Source: Hahella sp050299855 (GTDB lineage: Bacteria; Pseudomonadota; Gammaproteobacteria; Pseudomonadales; Oleiphilaceae). From it: a stretch of 64,000 nt of DNA. The notes below the pieces were generated by a model that did not search any database, was not told the origin of the DNA, and saw only the letters and a list, made by a program, of their open reading frames with translations. The DNA lies in NCBI GenBank assembly GCA_050299855.1, contig JBNKWQ010000008.1:42759-106758 (forward strand). The letters run 5' to 3'. Positions 1 to 9,517 of the stretch are shown in pieces. How positions within the stretch are numbered: position 1 is the first letter of the stretch; the number at the start of each line of letters is the position of its first letter. A program made the position numbers and the translations under genes.

Positions 1-505
1 TAAACAGATAGACATCAGCCAATATCTCAGAGTCGAGCAAAGCTCCGTGTAGGTCTCGGTGGCTGTTATCTATGCCGTAACGCTTGCAGAGAGCATCAAG
101 ATTATTTTTTTGCCCCGGATGTTTTCTCCTGGCCATCAGCAAGGTATCTATGACCCCACAGTAATCGGTGGTTTTACCGATATGACTATTGAGCATGGCA
201 AACTCATGGTCGATAAAACCGATATCAAACGCAGCATTATGAATAATCAATTCAGCACCGCGAATAAAGTTCAGGAAGTCATCCGCTATTTCATGAAACC
301 GGGGTTTATCGGCCAGAAAGTCATTTGAAATTCCATGTACTTCAAAAGCTTCTGTGTCCACCTCTCGATCTGGCTGAATATAAACATGATAATGATTACC
401 GGTGAGTTTTCGGTCGACAATTTCAACACAACCTATCTCAATGATTCGGTGTCCCTGGGAAGGTTCCAGACCAGTGGTTTCAGTATCGAGGACAATTTGG
501 CGCAT
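1..505 (-). CDS. dnaQ: DNA polymerase III epsilon subunit, 3'-5' proofreading exonuclease (3' end beyond window)
   Basis: I translated this by hand from the minus strand. It begins MRQIVLDTETTGLEP and runs off the window edge after about 168 codons, so the C-terminal part is missing. The ExoI motif DTET lies at residues 7-10. A later HRDLHGALLDSE stretch near residue 150 matches the ExoIII HxxxxD motif, so the two-metal exonuclease core is present. The family protein proofreads newly made DNA inside the Pol III core by binding the alpha subunit. The ATG at 505 is used because the conserved core starts immediately after it. rnhA lies 68 bp upstream on the same strand, the order seen in Pseudomonas, whereas in Escherichia coli the two genes diverge. 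Confidence 0.93.
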   Translation of the reverse strand, partial: MRQIVLDTETTGLEPSQGHRIIEIGCVEIVDRKLTGNHYHVYIQPDREVDTEAFEVHGISNDFLADKPRFHEIADDFLNFIRGAELIIHNAAFDIGFIDHEFAMLNSHIGKTTDYCGVIDTLLMARRKHPGQKNNLDALCKRYGIDNSHRDLHGALLDSEILADVYLF

Positions 506-573
506 ATATTCTGTGAACCTGACTAGAGAAATGAAATATTTGAAGCTGGATGCCCTTAAAAGGCCAGATGCAG

Positions 574-1017
574 TTAAAGATTGGGGGCCGGCTCTAAAAC
601 ACCTCGGTTGGCAAGTTCATCGGCTAATTCATTAAGCGGATGACCAGCGTGTCCTTTGACCCAATGCCAGTTAATCGAGTGTCTTTGTGTGGCCTGATCC
701 AGCATCTTCCATAAATCACTATTCTTTACCGGGCTGCCGGATGCCGTCCGCCACTGTTTCCTCTTCCAGTTTGGCATCCACTCTGTAATACCTTTGCGAA
801 CATACTGGGAATCGGTATACAGCTCAACTTTGCATGACTCTTTGAGTGCGGACAATCCTTTTATCGCCGCCATCAGCTCCATACGGTTATTCGTCGTTGG
901 CGACTCTCCCCCCCATAGCTCTTTTTGGGATTTACCGTATATCAGCACAACTCCCCAACCCCCGGGCCCTGGATTACCTTTACAGGCCCCGTCAGTATAA
1001 ATTTCAATCTTTTTCAT
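574..1017 (-). CDS. rnhA: Ribonuclease HI
   Basis: This 147-residue protein has normal family length. It degrades the RNA strand of RNA-DNA hybrids, removing primers and R-loops in the cytoplasm. The catalytic residues can be seen in order: Asp in IYTDGACKGNPGPGG (about residue 9), Glu in NNRMELMAAI, Asp in YTDSQYV, the active-site His in GHAGHP and the last Asp in NELADELAN. The start codon lies inside the end of the upstream methyltransferase gene, a 14-bp overlap that suggests translational coupling. dnaQ follows in the same direction. Confidence 0.97.
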   Translation of the reverse strand: MKKIEIYTDGACKGNPGPGGWGVVLIYGKSQKELWGGESPTTNNRMELMAAIKGLSALKESCKVELYTDSQYVRKGITEWMPNWKRKQWRTASGSPVKNSDLWKMLDQATQRHSINWHWVKGHAGHPLNELADELANRGVLEPAPNL

Positions 1018-1783
1018 TTTTTCTATAAGGCGTAAATTGATGAACGACTGTCGCTCCTGCGACAGATCTACGTTTCCACCGGTGTTTCAAGGGAATCACT
1101 CCGCCAACTCTTTTTTGCGCCCGGATAATGTAAAAGGCGCCTACCGGCAGATTAAACTTTTCACCAAGCCGGTTCATAAAATCCAAACGACTCAGCCACC
1201 TCAGGCTGGAAACGGGGGGAGCATAAAAGCAATGCCTGACCTGATGCAACTGAAAATCCAGCAAAGTTAACCAATCCTCCAAACGAGCTGGCGAGACAAA
1301 GCGGCCATTCCATGGGGCGCGGCGACTACGAAAAAGGTATTTTCTAAGGCCCCAGGTACTGAAGGGATTGAAACCGATGATGACTATATTGCCGCTAGAC
1401 CTTAGCACACGACAAACTTCTCTTAGAGTCTGGTGCGGCTCCGGGGAAACATCCAGAGTATGATGTAGAACAGCAAGATCAATACTGTCAGACACCAACG
1501 GCAGCTCATGGGAGTGACAAACCAGGACTCGGTCCGGACTATGAATGTCGTTTTCAGGAACTGCCACTATCCTGTGCCCCAATAAACTGTTTTCCGCTAC
1601 GCCCATATTCTGGTCCAGCAGCAACTCCAACTGGTGATAACCGAAATAACGGGATATCGCTCTCTCCACGAGATACCTCTGAGTAGCCAACATGGTACGA
1701 CCCACAGGGGATGCAAACCATTCTTTAAACTCTAGCCCGATGGTATCTGAAATCGGTGAAGTAGCCTTATTTTGCTTTTTCAT
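1004..1783 (-). CDS. Class I SAM-dependent methyltransferase of unknown substrate
   Basis: 259 residues. The central part follows the methyltransferase Rossmann layout: an acidic loop around residue 85, LPLVSDSIDLAVLHHTLDVS around residues 93-112 (motif equivalent to post-I/II), and EVCRVLRSSGNIVIIGFNP (motif III) near residue 125. The SAM-binding motif I is degenerate, reading LLLDQNMGVAENS rather than a glycine-rich loop, as in the relatives found between gloB and rnhA in Pseudomonas. The substrate is unknown. It overlaps rnhA by 14 bp and diverges from gloB, with about 124 bp between the starts. Confidence 0.85.
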   Translation of the reverse strand: MKKQNKATSPISDTIGLEFKEWFASPVGRTMLATQRYLVERAISRYFGYHQLELLLDQNMGVAENSLLGHRIVAVPENDIHSPDRVLVCHSHELPLVSDSIDLAVLHHTLDVSPEPHQTLREVCRVLRSSGNIVIIGFNPFSTWGLRKYLFRSRRAPWNGRFVSPARLEDWLTLLDFQLHQVRHCFYAPPVSSLRWLSRLDFMNRLGEKFNLPVGAFYIIRAQKRVGGVIPLKHRWKRRSVAGATVVHQFTPYRKNEKD

Positions 1784-1907
1784 GTTTTTCTTTGCTGCCG
1801 GTTATTCGGAATAAAAGACGCAATTCACGTTGATTAACAGTCTTCGAAAGAACCAAAATAGATTAAAGCATCCAAATAGTATCACTTAGCCATTGCGGGT
1901 ATAACCC

Positions 1908-2681
1908 ATGACCAAGATAATTCCCATCCCTGCTTTTCATGACAATTACCTCTGGTTATATCAGCATCAACAAGAAGCCTGGGTAGTGGATCCCGGTGAT
2001 GCCGCCCCGATAGAAAAAGCGCTCATCGAATTAAATCTTACGCTGACAGGAATTTTGCTTACCCATCATCACATGGATCACACAGGCGGGGTGAGATCGC
2101 TTACTTCTCAACGTCAAATACCGGTTTATGGTAATGCTGAGGCAGATATACAAGGCATCACCCATCCGTTACACGAAGGAGACACCCTCGCTCTCCCTGG
2201 TTTATCACTACAGGTAATAAAAGTGCCCGGTCATACTTTGGATCATATTGCCTACTTTGGAGAAGCCGAAGGTATCGGCCCGGTATTATTTTGTGGCGAC
2301 ACTCTATTTTCAGCCGGCTGCGGACGTCTTTTTGAAGGTACTCCGGCAATGATGCTGAAGTCCCTGAGCAAGTTAAAACAACTTCCCGGTGCCACCAAAG
2401 TGTATTGTGCCCACGAATACACACTCTCCAATCTTGCCTTTGCCAAGGTGGTGATGCCTAAATCCGTCGCTGTACAGAACAGGATCAATGAATGCGCATC
2501 ACTAAGGCAAGCAGGGAGACCGACAGTGCCAGCCTTGCTCGAAGGAGAAAAAGCCTATAATCCTTTTCTTCGCACAGATGATCCCCAGGTTATCGAAAAA
2601 GCTACCGCTCAATTAGGGCGAATACCAAACAATGAAGCTGAGGTCATGGAGGCCATCAGGCGCTGGAAGGATAACTTTTAA
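1908..2681 (+). CDS. gloB: Hydroxyacylglutathione hydrolase (glyoxalase II)
   Basis: 257 residues, typical for GloB. It hydrolyses S-D-lactoylglutathione to D-lactate and glutathione, the second step of methylglyoxal detoxification. The metallo-beta-lactamase metal motif THHHMDHTGG lies near residues 52-61. A second metal ligand is in VPGHTLDHI, and FCGDTLFSAGCGRLFEGT carries the bridging Asp. The C-terminal glyoxalase II substrate domain is present, including the AHEYTLSNLAFA stretch. It diverges from the methyltransferase gene and is followed by mltD on the same strand. Confidence 0.97.
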   Translation: MTKIIPIPAFHDNYLWLYQHQQEAWVVDPGDAAPIEKALIELNLTLTGILLTHHHMDHTGGVRSLTSQRQIPVYGNAEADIQGITHPLHEGDTLALPGLSLQVIKVPGHTLDHIAYFGEAEGIGPVLFCGDTLFSAGCGRLFEGTPAMMLKSLSKLKQLPGATKVYCAHEYTLSNLAFAKVVMPKSVAVQNRINECASLRQAGRPTVPALLEGEKAYNPFLRTDDPQVIEKATAQLGRIPNNEAEVMEAIRRWKDNF

Positions 2682-2797
2682 TTTTTTTAACTTGCTGACA
2701 CTAGGAACGCTTCATACAATTCCGTTCGATTTTACGCCGTCGGTCATCACGTCATATGGCCCCTTTGTTGACTTAACATTACCGATTAAGCCTCACT

Positions 2798-4582
2798 ATG
2801 TATTATATTGCGCGCCTACTGGCCGCTTTCCAGATAATGATTCTGGTTGCCTGCAGTCAACTGCAAACTCTTGATTCTGATATTCAGCCTGATCGACAAC
2901 CATCCTCTCCAGGTTATGGGGATAATGCACTTTCCGGAATTGATTCCGCAGGCACTGAGAACGAAATTACAGCAGTTTCAGAATTGGAAACAGCAAATGA
3001 TAATGAAGAGCTGGCAGACCTGACCCGTGCCGAAGCTGAATCAGATTTTGAATTCCTCCAGGATGCAGAAGTAACCATTTCCGGATTGCTAGAAAGTGGT
3101 TATGTCGACGCAGTATTAATGGATTCCGAACCATCGGCACCTACCACATCAGATCTATGGGACCGAGTCCGAAAGGGTTTCAAGCTGCAACAAATCACCA
3201 ATAACCACCGTGTAGAAGTGCAGCGTCAATGGTATGCCAGACATCAGGCATATCTTGACAGAACCTTCCAGCGCAGCTCCCTGTATCTCTACCATATTGT
3301 TGCCGAAGCTGAACGCCGAGGCATTCCTACGGAACTGGCTTTGCTACCAGTGGTGGAAAGTGCATTTGATCCCTTTGCCTATTCACATGGCCGAGCGGCA
3401 GGAATTTGGCAGTTTATTCCCGGCACAGGCAAACACTATGGTTTGAGGCAAACCTGGTGGTATGACGGCCGTAGAGATGTAGTTGCGTCTACAGAAGCTG
3501 CATTTAATTATCTGGAGGACATGGCCAAGTTTTTTAAGGGAGACTGGCTATTAGCCCTGGCCTCATACAACTCAGGCGCCGGGACTGTGCAAAGGGCTAT
3601 CAGAAAAAACAAGGCAAAGGGCAAGCCCACTGACTACTGGCATCTTGATCTACCTCGGGAAACAGAAGCATATGTCCCCAAACTTATTGCAATTTCCCAA
3701 CTGGTAGCTAAACCACAGGATAATGGTGTCACTCTCTACCCCATAAAAGACACCCCCTACTTCGGCATTGTACAACTGGATTCTCAAATCGACCTTGCCC
3801 AAGCAGCCAGGCTGGCAAATATTGACGTTGATGAACTTTATATCCTCAACCCTGGATATAACCAGTGGGCTACCGATCCATTGGGCCCTCATCGACTTGC
3901 GCTACCTGTCAGCCAGGTTAAAGCTTTTACCGCGGCTTATAACGAGCTGCCACCGGGGCAGAGAGTTAACTGGACTCGCTATAAAATTAAGTCCGGTGAC
4001 AGCCTCATATCCATTGCCAAGAAATTCAAAACCACCCCTCAAGTACTCAAAGATGTTAACAGAATCCGCGGCAGTCTCATTCGGCAAGGACAACAGCTAC
4101 TCATCCCCAGTAGCCACGAAGGTGAGGATTACTATGCTCTGAGTGCAGACAACCGTCTCGAAGACAAACAGTCAAAGATCAGTGGCAGTCCCGGTACTAC
4201 CCGAGTGGAATATGTTGTGAAGTCCGGAGACACCCTCTGGGACCTGTCCCGGGCCTACAGTGTAAATGTTCGCCATCTCGCAAAGTGGAATGGTATGGCA
4301 CCTGGAGACGTATTATCGCCCGGAAAAAAACTGGTGATCTGGACAAAATCCAATATAACGCAAAGTGCCGCACCCTCTCCTTTGACGGCTACAATGAACA
4401 ACCGGGAAATTATCCGTAAGGTAGGCTATAGAGTTCGCAAAGGTGACTCGCTATACCTGATCGCGAATAAGTTCAACGTTTCCGTAAATGATCTGGTCAA
4501 ATGGAATACATTAAGAAAAAACAGCATATTAAGACCAGGCCAACGTCTGGATATCTATGTCGATGTCACTGAAATCAACTAG
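2798..4582 (+). CDS. mltD: Membrane-bound lytic murein transglycosylase D with three LysM domains
   Basis: 594 residues. The N-terminus is a lipoprotein signal with a lipobox ending at Cys19 (ILVAC). A Glu/Asp-rich linker follows. The SLT transglycosylase domain lies at about residues 160-290, with the catalytic Glu in LLPVVESAFDP followed by AAGIWQFIPGTGKHYG and the SYNSGAGTV motif. Three LysM peptidoglycan-binding repeats follow, each starting with a YxVxSGD-like segment, at about 397, 473 and 547. The enzyme cleaves glycan strands to 1,6-anhydromuropeptides from the outer-membrane inner face. gloB upstream is the usual partner gene; the two are 116 bp apart. Confidence 0.96.
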   Translation: MYYIARLLAAFQIMILVACSQLQTLDSDIQPDRQPSSPGYGDNALSGIDSAGTENEITAVSELETANDNEELADLTRAEAESDFEFLQDAEVTISGLLESGYVDAVLMDSEPSAPTTSDLWDRVRKGFKLQQITNNHRVEVQRQWYARHQAYLDRTFQRSSLYLYHIVAEAERRGIPTELALLPVVESAFDPFAYSHGRAAGIWQFIPGTGKHYGLRQTWWYDGRRDVVASTEAAFNYLEDMAKFFKGDWLLALASYNSGAGTVQRAIRKNKAKGKPTDYWHLDLPRETEAYVPKLIAISQLVAKPQDNGVTLYPIKDTPYFGIVQLDSQIDLAQAARLANIDVDELYILNPGYNQWATDPLGPHRLALPVSQVKAFTAAYNELPPGQRVNWTRYKIKSGDSLISIAKKFKTTPQVLKDVNRIRGSLIRQGQQLLIPSSHEGEDYYALSADNRLEDKQSKISGSPGTTRVEYVVKSGDTLWDLSRAYSVNVRHLAKWNGMAPGDVLSPGKKLVIWTKSNITQSAAPSPLTATMNNREIIRKVGYRVRKGDSLYLIANKFNVSVNDLVKWNTLRKNSILRPGQRLDIYVDVTEIN

Positions 4583-4642
4583 ATTATCAATGCCTCACCT
4601 TCATCTTAAACACGCCCTTAGATGCTCTCTTAAATATCGTAG

Positions 4643-6076
4643 CTACTTTTTAGTGGCTAACAGTCCCAAACATAATGAAGCCTGCTGGAGAAAGTGTTTA
4701 AAACCGGTAAAGTAGGCGTCATTAAGTGGGCGTCCGGAGTTCCTCATATCCGCATAAAGAAATCCTACTTCACGATTTTCCGCCAGAATAGGGCCGAGCA
4801 GGAAATCACCTACACCAATTACCTGACTGATACTGTCATTCAGGAGTCTGTTCAGTGAATTGAAATCTGCGTGCCCTACCCAAGCTGCCTCGCGCTTGTT
4901 CATTACCATAGCAAACAGGTTTTGTTGAGAGCGTTCATAATCGAACTTAAAACTCTCCCGCCATTGACTGCTACCAGCGCCCATGACGTACTTAGCTGTT
5001 ACCTGCGAACGCGATTGGTTAAAAATCGCCAGAGCGCAACGCTCCAGCCCCACCCCTTCATGCAACCCCTGCATAACCAGCTCAAACAACCGCCCTGTCT
5101 CCATCTTGCCTGCCATCAACTGCATAATAGCCTGCAAACATTGCAGTTGCGCCTGAGGATTAGGTTGTAGCAACGATGCTGAATTTAATGTCTGGTCAGC
5201 TAAGCGCTTGGTATCACTAATCATCTGGGTCAGTTTTGAATCACCATAAACCCGCGAAAGCTGTGTCGCCTCGTCTGTACTTTGCCTGATACGCCGCTTC
5301 ACTATGGGCTCCGGCTGATTGGCAAATACCGCCAATTTCTTAATGACCGCTTTCATTTGTGGAGAGTCCCAGCCATTTTCCATTGCGACGGCAATTTCAT
5401 CGCCCAACCGCACAGCTTCAGACATTTTGCTCAGTTCTTCCGTATCTGACAGCGCTTCCTTCAAGGTATCTCCGAGGTGCCATTGATCGGCCAGCTCAAT
5501 GGTCATACGTTCGAAAGTCACCCCCAGAACACCTTCCAGCTCTCTCGACGTCGCCCCATCCAGAAACTGTTGATAAACCTTATCCACGTTTGCATGGGGA
5601 AAACTCCAAATCATTAACTCTCCCAGGTGCAACAACAATGCGCCTACGAAAACTTCTTCCTTTACATCTGCGCGGGCTTTATCGCAAAGATTACGAGCCT
5701 GTATGGCCGCATGAAAAGACCTCGCCATTTGACGAATCAGGCATTCCCTAGGATGATCCTTGAGCAGCACCTCAATAACGATTGCGGAAACACAAATGGC
5801 CCTTACCGAGGTGAATCCGACATTCATTATGGCTCGGCTAACCGTGGTAATAGGTGATTTTGATGGGTTATAGAAAACGGTGTTGGCCGCTCTCAGTATT
5901 TTGGACGTAAGCGAGGGGTCTTTCAGTATTTGATCTGAAAGCTGTTGCACGGAAGACTCTTCGGACTCAGTGAGCTTATTTAGCTCCTGTATTACCGCTC
6001 CCATCGATACAGCATCCATTTGGCTTAATTCAGCAAGCCACTCATCAAGGCCAAAGGGGGCTTTCTTTCTAGTCAA
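4643..6076 (-). CDS. HDOD-domain signalling protein with C-terminal GAF-like region
   Basis: 477 residues. The N-terminal 250 residues match an HDOD domain: a helical protein with QLSDQILKDPSLTSKILRAANTVFY, then the S-x-x-x-A-I-x-x-x-G region SRAIMNVGF and the EVFVGALLLHLGEL helix. The residues after about 310 look like a GAF domain (RLFELVMQGLHEGVGLERCALAIF, with a later LLGPILAENREVGFLYAD). HDOD proteins are phosphodiesterase-like scaffolds in bacterial signalling, and no catalytic HD pair is obvious here. The partner is unknown. The gene is convergent with mltD and divergent from the yej operon. Confidence 0.85.
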   Translation of the reverse strand: MTRKKAPFGLDEWLAELSQMDAVSMGAVIQELNKLTESEESSVQQLSDQILKDPSLTSKILRAANTVFYNPSKSPITTVSRAIMNVGFTSVRAICVSAIVIEVLLKDHPRECLIRQMARSFHAAIQARNLCDKARADVKEEVFVGALLLHLGELMIWSFPHANVDKVYQQFLDGATSRELEGVLGVTFERMTIELADQWHLGDTLKEALSDTEELSKMSEAVRLGDEIAVAMENGWDSPQMKAVIKKLAVFANQPEPIVKRRIRQSTDEATQLSRVYGDSKLTQMISDTKRLADQTLNSASLLQPNPQAQLQCLQAIMQLMAGKMETGRLFELVMQGLHEGVGLERCALAIFNQSRSQVTAKYVMGAGSSQWRESFKFDYERSQQNLFAMVMNKREAAWVGHADFNSLNRLLNDSISQVIGVGDFLLGPILAENREVGFLYADMRNSGRPLNDAYFTGFKHFLQQASLCLGLLATKK

Positions 6077-6621
6077 CAGTTAGGATCCTCGAAGTCTGGC
6101 CTGATCCCTGGCAAAACATGTGATGCTCATCTCAGTGAGTTCAATTGTGTCATGATTCAAGTGTAGACCGGCACAGAGGTTTACTAAAGCTGATGTCTTT
6201 GGCAAAACGTAAAATCACTTTAAGGCCAGAGATGATTTCTCTTCATTTATCTTTCTGAAATTGCTAGGTTTATTAGTCGACGGGTTAAAATTACCGCCTG
6301 ACTGAATTAATTAGAAGTGTTTGGATTTGTATCTAACCGGATAATTTCGAAAACTACCGGAGGTTCCCAACTATATAGCTTAGACGCTGCAGCAGACCAT
6401 CTAATGATGGGCTGCAAGCACTAAGAACTTATAGTGCCTTACTAACCTTTTATTAAGGGTAAGAACCTTGCGTACAATCCTGCCATGCAGCAGTATTGTA
6501 TTGCGTTGTAGTATTAAGTGCATTGTCTCGCTGCTTAGGGCTCCTGCCACTTAAAACCTTAACGGTAAAATGCATAACAATCTTTAATTTCAAATATTTA
6601 TAATAACTTCAAGGTTTTAGA
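6077..6621. other. 545-bp divergent intergenic region between the HDOD gene and yejA
   Basis: No convincing ORF or RNA gene is seen. The region is AT-rich. It holds an imperfect stem-loop at 6392-6415 (GCAG-A-CCATC, loop TAAT, GATGG-G-CTGC) that is not followed by a T-run. A ribosome site, CAAGG, lies about eight bases before the yejA ATG. The region must carry the promoters of both divergent units, but I could not choose a sigma-70 promoter with confidence. Confidence 0.5.
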
Positions 6622-8421
6622 ATGTTTCGTACATCATTATCTCTTTGGTTGCTTTTAAGCCTCTCCATGTCAGTCGCCGCAGAGTCAATTACCACTACGT
6701 CATTCGCGCTTAGGGGAGAACCCAAATATCAAGAAGGCTTCAGCCATTTCGATTACGTAAACCCAGATGCACCTAAGGGTGGAACAATACGCTTACATGC
6801 AATTGGAACATTCGATAACTTTAATCGGTATGCATCCAGGGGAGATGCCTCCGCTGGCTCTGATCAGCTTTATGATTCACTACTCATAAGTTCAAATGAT
6901 GAAATTCAATCCTACTACCCTCTAATTGCAGAAAAGATTGAATACGCGACTGACTATTCCTATATCACCTTTTTCATCAACCCAAAGGCAACATTTCAGG
7001 ACGGCATATCTATAACAGCCAACGATGTAAAATTCACCTTTGAGAAGTTTTCAAATGAAGGGGTTGTTCAGTTCAAAAAATATTACTCATTTGTGAAGAG
7101 TATCGATGTACTTGACAGGCTGCAGATAAAATTCACCCTTGAGGGAGCCAATCGCGAGCAATTGATGTCTCTATTTGGCCTGAAGATTCTTCCCGAACAT
7201 TATTGGGCAAGTAGAAACTTCAAGGAGCCCTTGAAGGAGGTACCGATTGGAAGTAGTGGCATTACGATTAGCGACTTTAAGTATGGTCAATATGTCATTT
7301 TAGAATCACTTGATGATTACTGGGCTAAAGACCTCCCCAGCAAAAAAGGGCAAAACAACATCAAATACACACGGTATGACTATTACAGGGACGCAATTGT
7401 TGCATTCGAAGCATTCAAATCAGGTGAATTTGATTTTTGGCAGGAATCTGAAGCCAAGAACTGGGCAACTGCTTATGACTTTCCTGCCATAAATGCCAAG
7501 AAAGTGGTTCGAGAGCAACTTGACCATAGTATCCCTCAACAAACCGACGGATTTGTTTTCAATACCAAGCGGCCACAATTTTCTGATCCCAAAGTCAGAC
7601 GCGCTTTAGCTTATATGCTCGACTTTGAATGGATGAACAAATCTCTGTTCTATGGCCAATACACAAGAACAACCAGTTACTTTACCAACACTGAATTTTC
7701 AGCCACAGGCCTTCCTACTGAAGAAGAGCTAAAAATCTTAAAGCCCTTTAAAGAGCAACTGCCTAAAGAACTTTTTAAAGAAGAATTCCGACTCCCGGAG
7801 ACAAAGGGAGATGGAAATATTCGTAACAATATGCGAATGGCCCTAAAGTTATTGAAAGAAGCAGGCTGGGCACTCAAAGATCAAAAATTAATCAACAATA
7901 CTAGCGGTGAGCAGCTTACATTCGAAATACTGAGCTATAGCCCATTAACTGAACGGTATGCCGCACCGTTTAAAAGCAACCTGGCAAAAATTGGCGTGGA
8001 AGCAACACTACGCCAGGTAGATCCAACTCAGTTTATCAATCGTTTACGGAATCATGACTTTGATATGCTGTCATTTCGATATACAGCAAATGCCTATCCA
8101 TCCTCAGACCTGAAAGTCGTCTGGCGGTCGAACTTTGTCGATTCGACGTGGAATATTGCTAACGTCACAGACCCTGTAGTCGATGCCCTTATAGATGGGA
8201 TCGACCAGAATCAGGAAAATCCAAACCTATTGCTGGCCTATGGCAGAGCTTTGGATCGAGTTCTATTATGGAATTATTACATCATCCCCCAATGGCATTT
8301 AAGTGCTTTTAGAATTGCCTATTGGGACAAATTCAGCCGCCCTGATACCCGCCCCCAATATGCTTTGGGGCTTGATACCTGGTGGTACGATTCAACAAAG
8401 GCAGCCGGCGTGGAAAAGTAA
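6622..8421 (+). CDS. yejA: ABC transporter periplasmic solute-binding protein, YejA-like (oligopeptide family)
   Basis: 599 residues with a cleavable signal peptide (MFRTSLSLWLLLSLSMSVAA-ES), so the protein is periplasmic. The body is the family-5 solute-binding fold: FSHFDYVNPDAPKGGTIRL near residue 38, a DGISITANDVKFTFE segment near 127, and RRALAYMLDFEWMNKSLFYGQY near 325. In Escherichia coli the Yej system imports peptides such as microcin C; the true substrate here is unknown. It is the first gene of a tight yejABEF operon, with 3 bp to yejB. Codons are more AT-rich than in the flanking housekeeping genes. Confidence 0.93.
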   Translation: MFRTSLSLWLLLSLSMSVAAESITTTSFALRGEPKYQEGFSHFDYVNPDAPKGGTIRLHAIGTFDNFNRYASRGDASAGSDQLYDSLLISSNDEIQSYYPLIAEKIEYATDYSYITFFINPKATFQDGISITANDVKFTFEKFSNEGVVQFKKYYSFVKSIDVLDRLQIKFTLEGANREQLMSLFGLKILPEHYWASRNFKEPLKEVPIGSSGITISDFKYGQYVILESLDDYWAKDLPSKKGQNNIKYTRYDYYRDAIVAFEAFKSGEFDFWQESEAKNWATAYDFPAINAKKVVREQLDHSIPQQTDGFVFNTKRPQFSDPKVRRALAYMLDFEWMNKSLFYGQYTRTTSYFTNTEFSATGLPTEEELKILKPFKEQLPKELFKEEFRLPETKGDGNIRNNMRMALKLLKEAGWALKDQKLINNTSGEQLTFEILSYSPLTERYAAPFKSNLAKIGVEATLRQVDPTQFINRLRNHDFDMLSFRYTANAYPSSDLKVVWRSNFVDSTWNIANVTDPVVDALIDGIDQNQENPNLLLAYGRALDRVLLWNYYIIPQWHLSAFRIAYWDKFSRPDTRPQYALGLDTWWYDSTKAAGVEK

Positions 8422-8424
8422 TAT

Positions 8425-9507
8425 ATGACGGCTTACATTTTTCGACGCCTACTGCTTATGATCCCGACTTTATGGATCATAATCACCATCAATTTTTTTA
8501 TTATTCAGACTGCACCTGGCGGCCCTGTAGAGCAGGCGATGGCAGAAATGGTCGGACTTAAGTCCGAAGTTCTGGATAGGATAACCAACGCAAATCAGGA
8601 AGAGGTCCAGACGCAACAGAGTGATAACTCCAGTTATCGCGGCGCAAGAGGGCTTGATCCAGAAGTCATCGCAGAAATAGAACACCGCTTCGGCTTTGAT
8701 AGACCCCTGTCTGAACGGTATTGGACCATGTTGACTGACTATTTGACTTTCAACTTTGGGGACAGTTTATTCAAAAGTGGGAGCGTAATTGATTTAATCA
8801 TTGAGAGAATGCCGGTATCTATATCGTTAGGCCTGTGGTCAACCTTATTAATTTATCTGATATCCATTCCGCTCGGGATATCCAAGGCACTTAGAAATGG
8901 CCACAAATTTGATCGCTGGACAAGCACGGTGCTGTCGGTAGCATATGCTATCCCTGGTTTTTTGTTTGCGATTCTTTTGGTCATTCTCTTTGCCGGGGGG
9001 ACCTACCTGGATATTTTCCCACTAAGGGGAATCGTTTCAAATGATTGGTCAGAACTCTCTTGGATTGACAAGGTGGCCGACTATGCCTGGCATATGACCC
9101 TGCCGGTGACTGCAAACGTCATTGGAGGATTTGCCACCTTGGCCCTACTTACAAAAAACTCATTTTTAGATGAAATAGGCAAACAATACGTTATTACAGC
9201 TAAAGCCAAAGGATTATCAAACCATGACGTTCTATACAAACACGTATTTAGAAATGCCATGCTGATAATCATCTCAGGATTTCCTGCTGCATTTATCTCT
9301 ATTTTCTTTACCGGCTCACTTCTTATTGAGGTCATTTTTTCCCTGGAAGGAATTGGTCTTTTGGGCTTTGAGGCCATAACACAGAGAGACTATCCTGTTG
9401 TATTCAGTACATTATACATATTCACTCTGCTCGGCCTGGTTATGGCACTCATTACTGACCTAACTTACACATGGATCGATCCACGGATCGATTTTGAGAA
9501 GCGTTGA
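8425..9507 (+). CDS. yejB: ABC transporter permease, YejB-like
   Basis: 360 residues. The first membrane helix is at residues 8-28 (LLMIPTLWIIITINFFIIQ) and is followed by the family APGGPVEQA segment. A periplasmic stretch precedes five more helices. The cytoplasmic coupling loop (EAA motif) reads ITAKAKGLSNHDVLYKHVF near residue 258, which docks the ATPase. It forms the inner-membrane channel with YejE. Its last codons overlap the longest possible reading of yejE, indicating translational coupling. Confidence 0.94.
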   Translation: MTAYIFRRLLLMIPTLWIIITINFFIIQTAPGGPVEQAMAEMVGLKSEVLDRITNANQEEVQTQQSDNSSYRGARGLDPEVIAEIEHRFGFDRPLSERYWTMLTDYLTFNFGDSLFKSGSVIDLIIERMPVSISLGLWSTLLIYLISIPLGISKALRNGHKFDRWTSTVLSVAYAIPGFLFAILLVILFAGGTYLDIFPLRGIVSNDWSELSWIDKVADYAWHMTLPVTANVIGGFATLALLTKNSFLDEIGKQYVITAKAKGLSNHDVLYKHVFRNAMLIIISGFPAAFISIFFTGSLLIEVIFSLEGIGLLGFEAITQRDYPVVFSTLYIFTLLGLVMALITDLTYTWIDPRIDFEKR

Positions 9508-9517
9508 TAGACTCCAC

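Noticed and set aside
6392..6415. Stem-loop in the yejA upstream gap as a riboswitch
   Set aside because: It is a single short imperfect hairpin with no second conserved element, so no riboswitch class can be supported.
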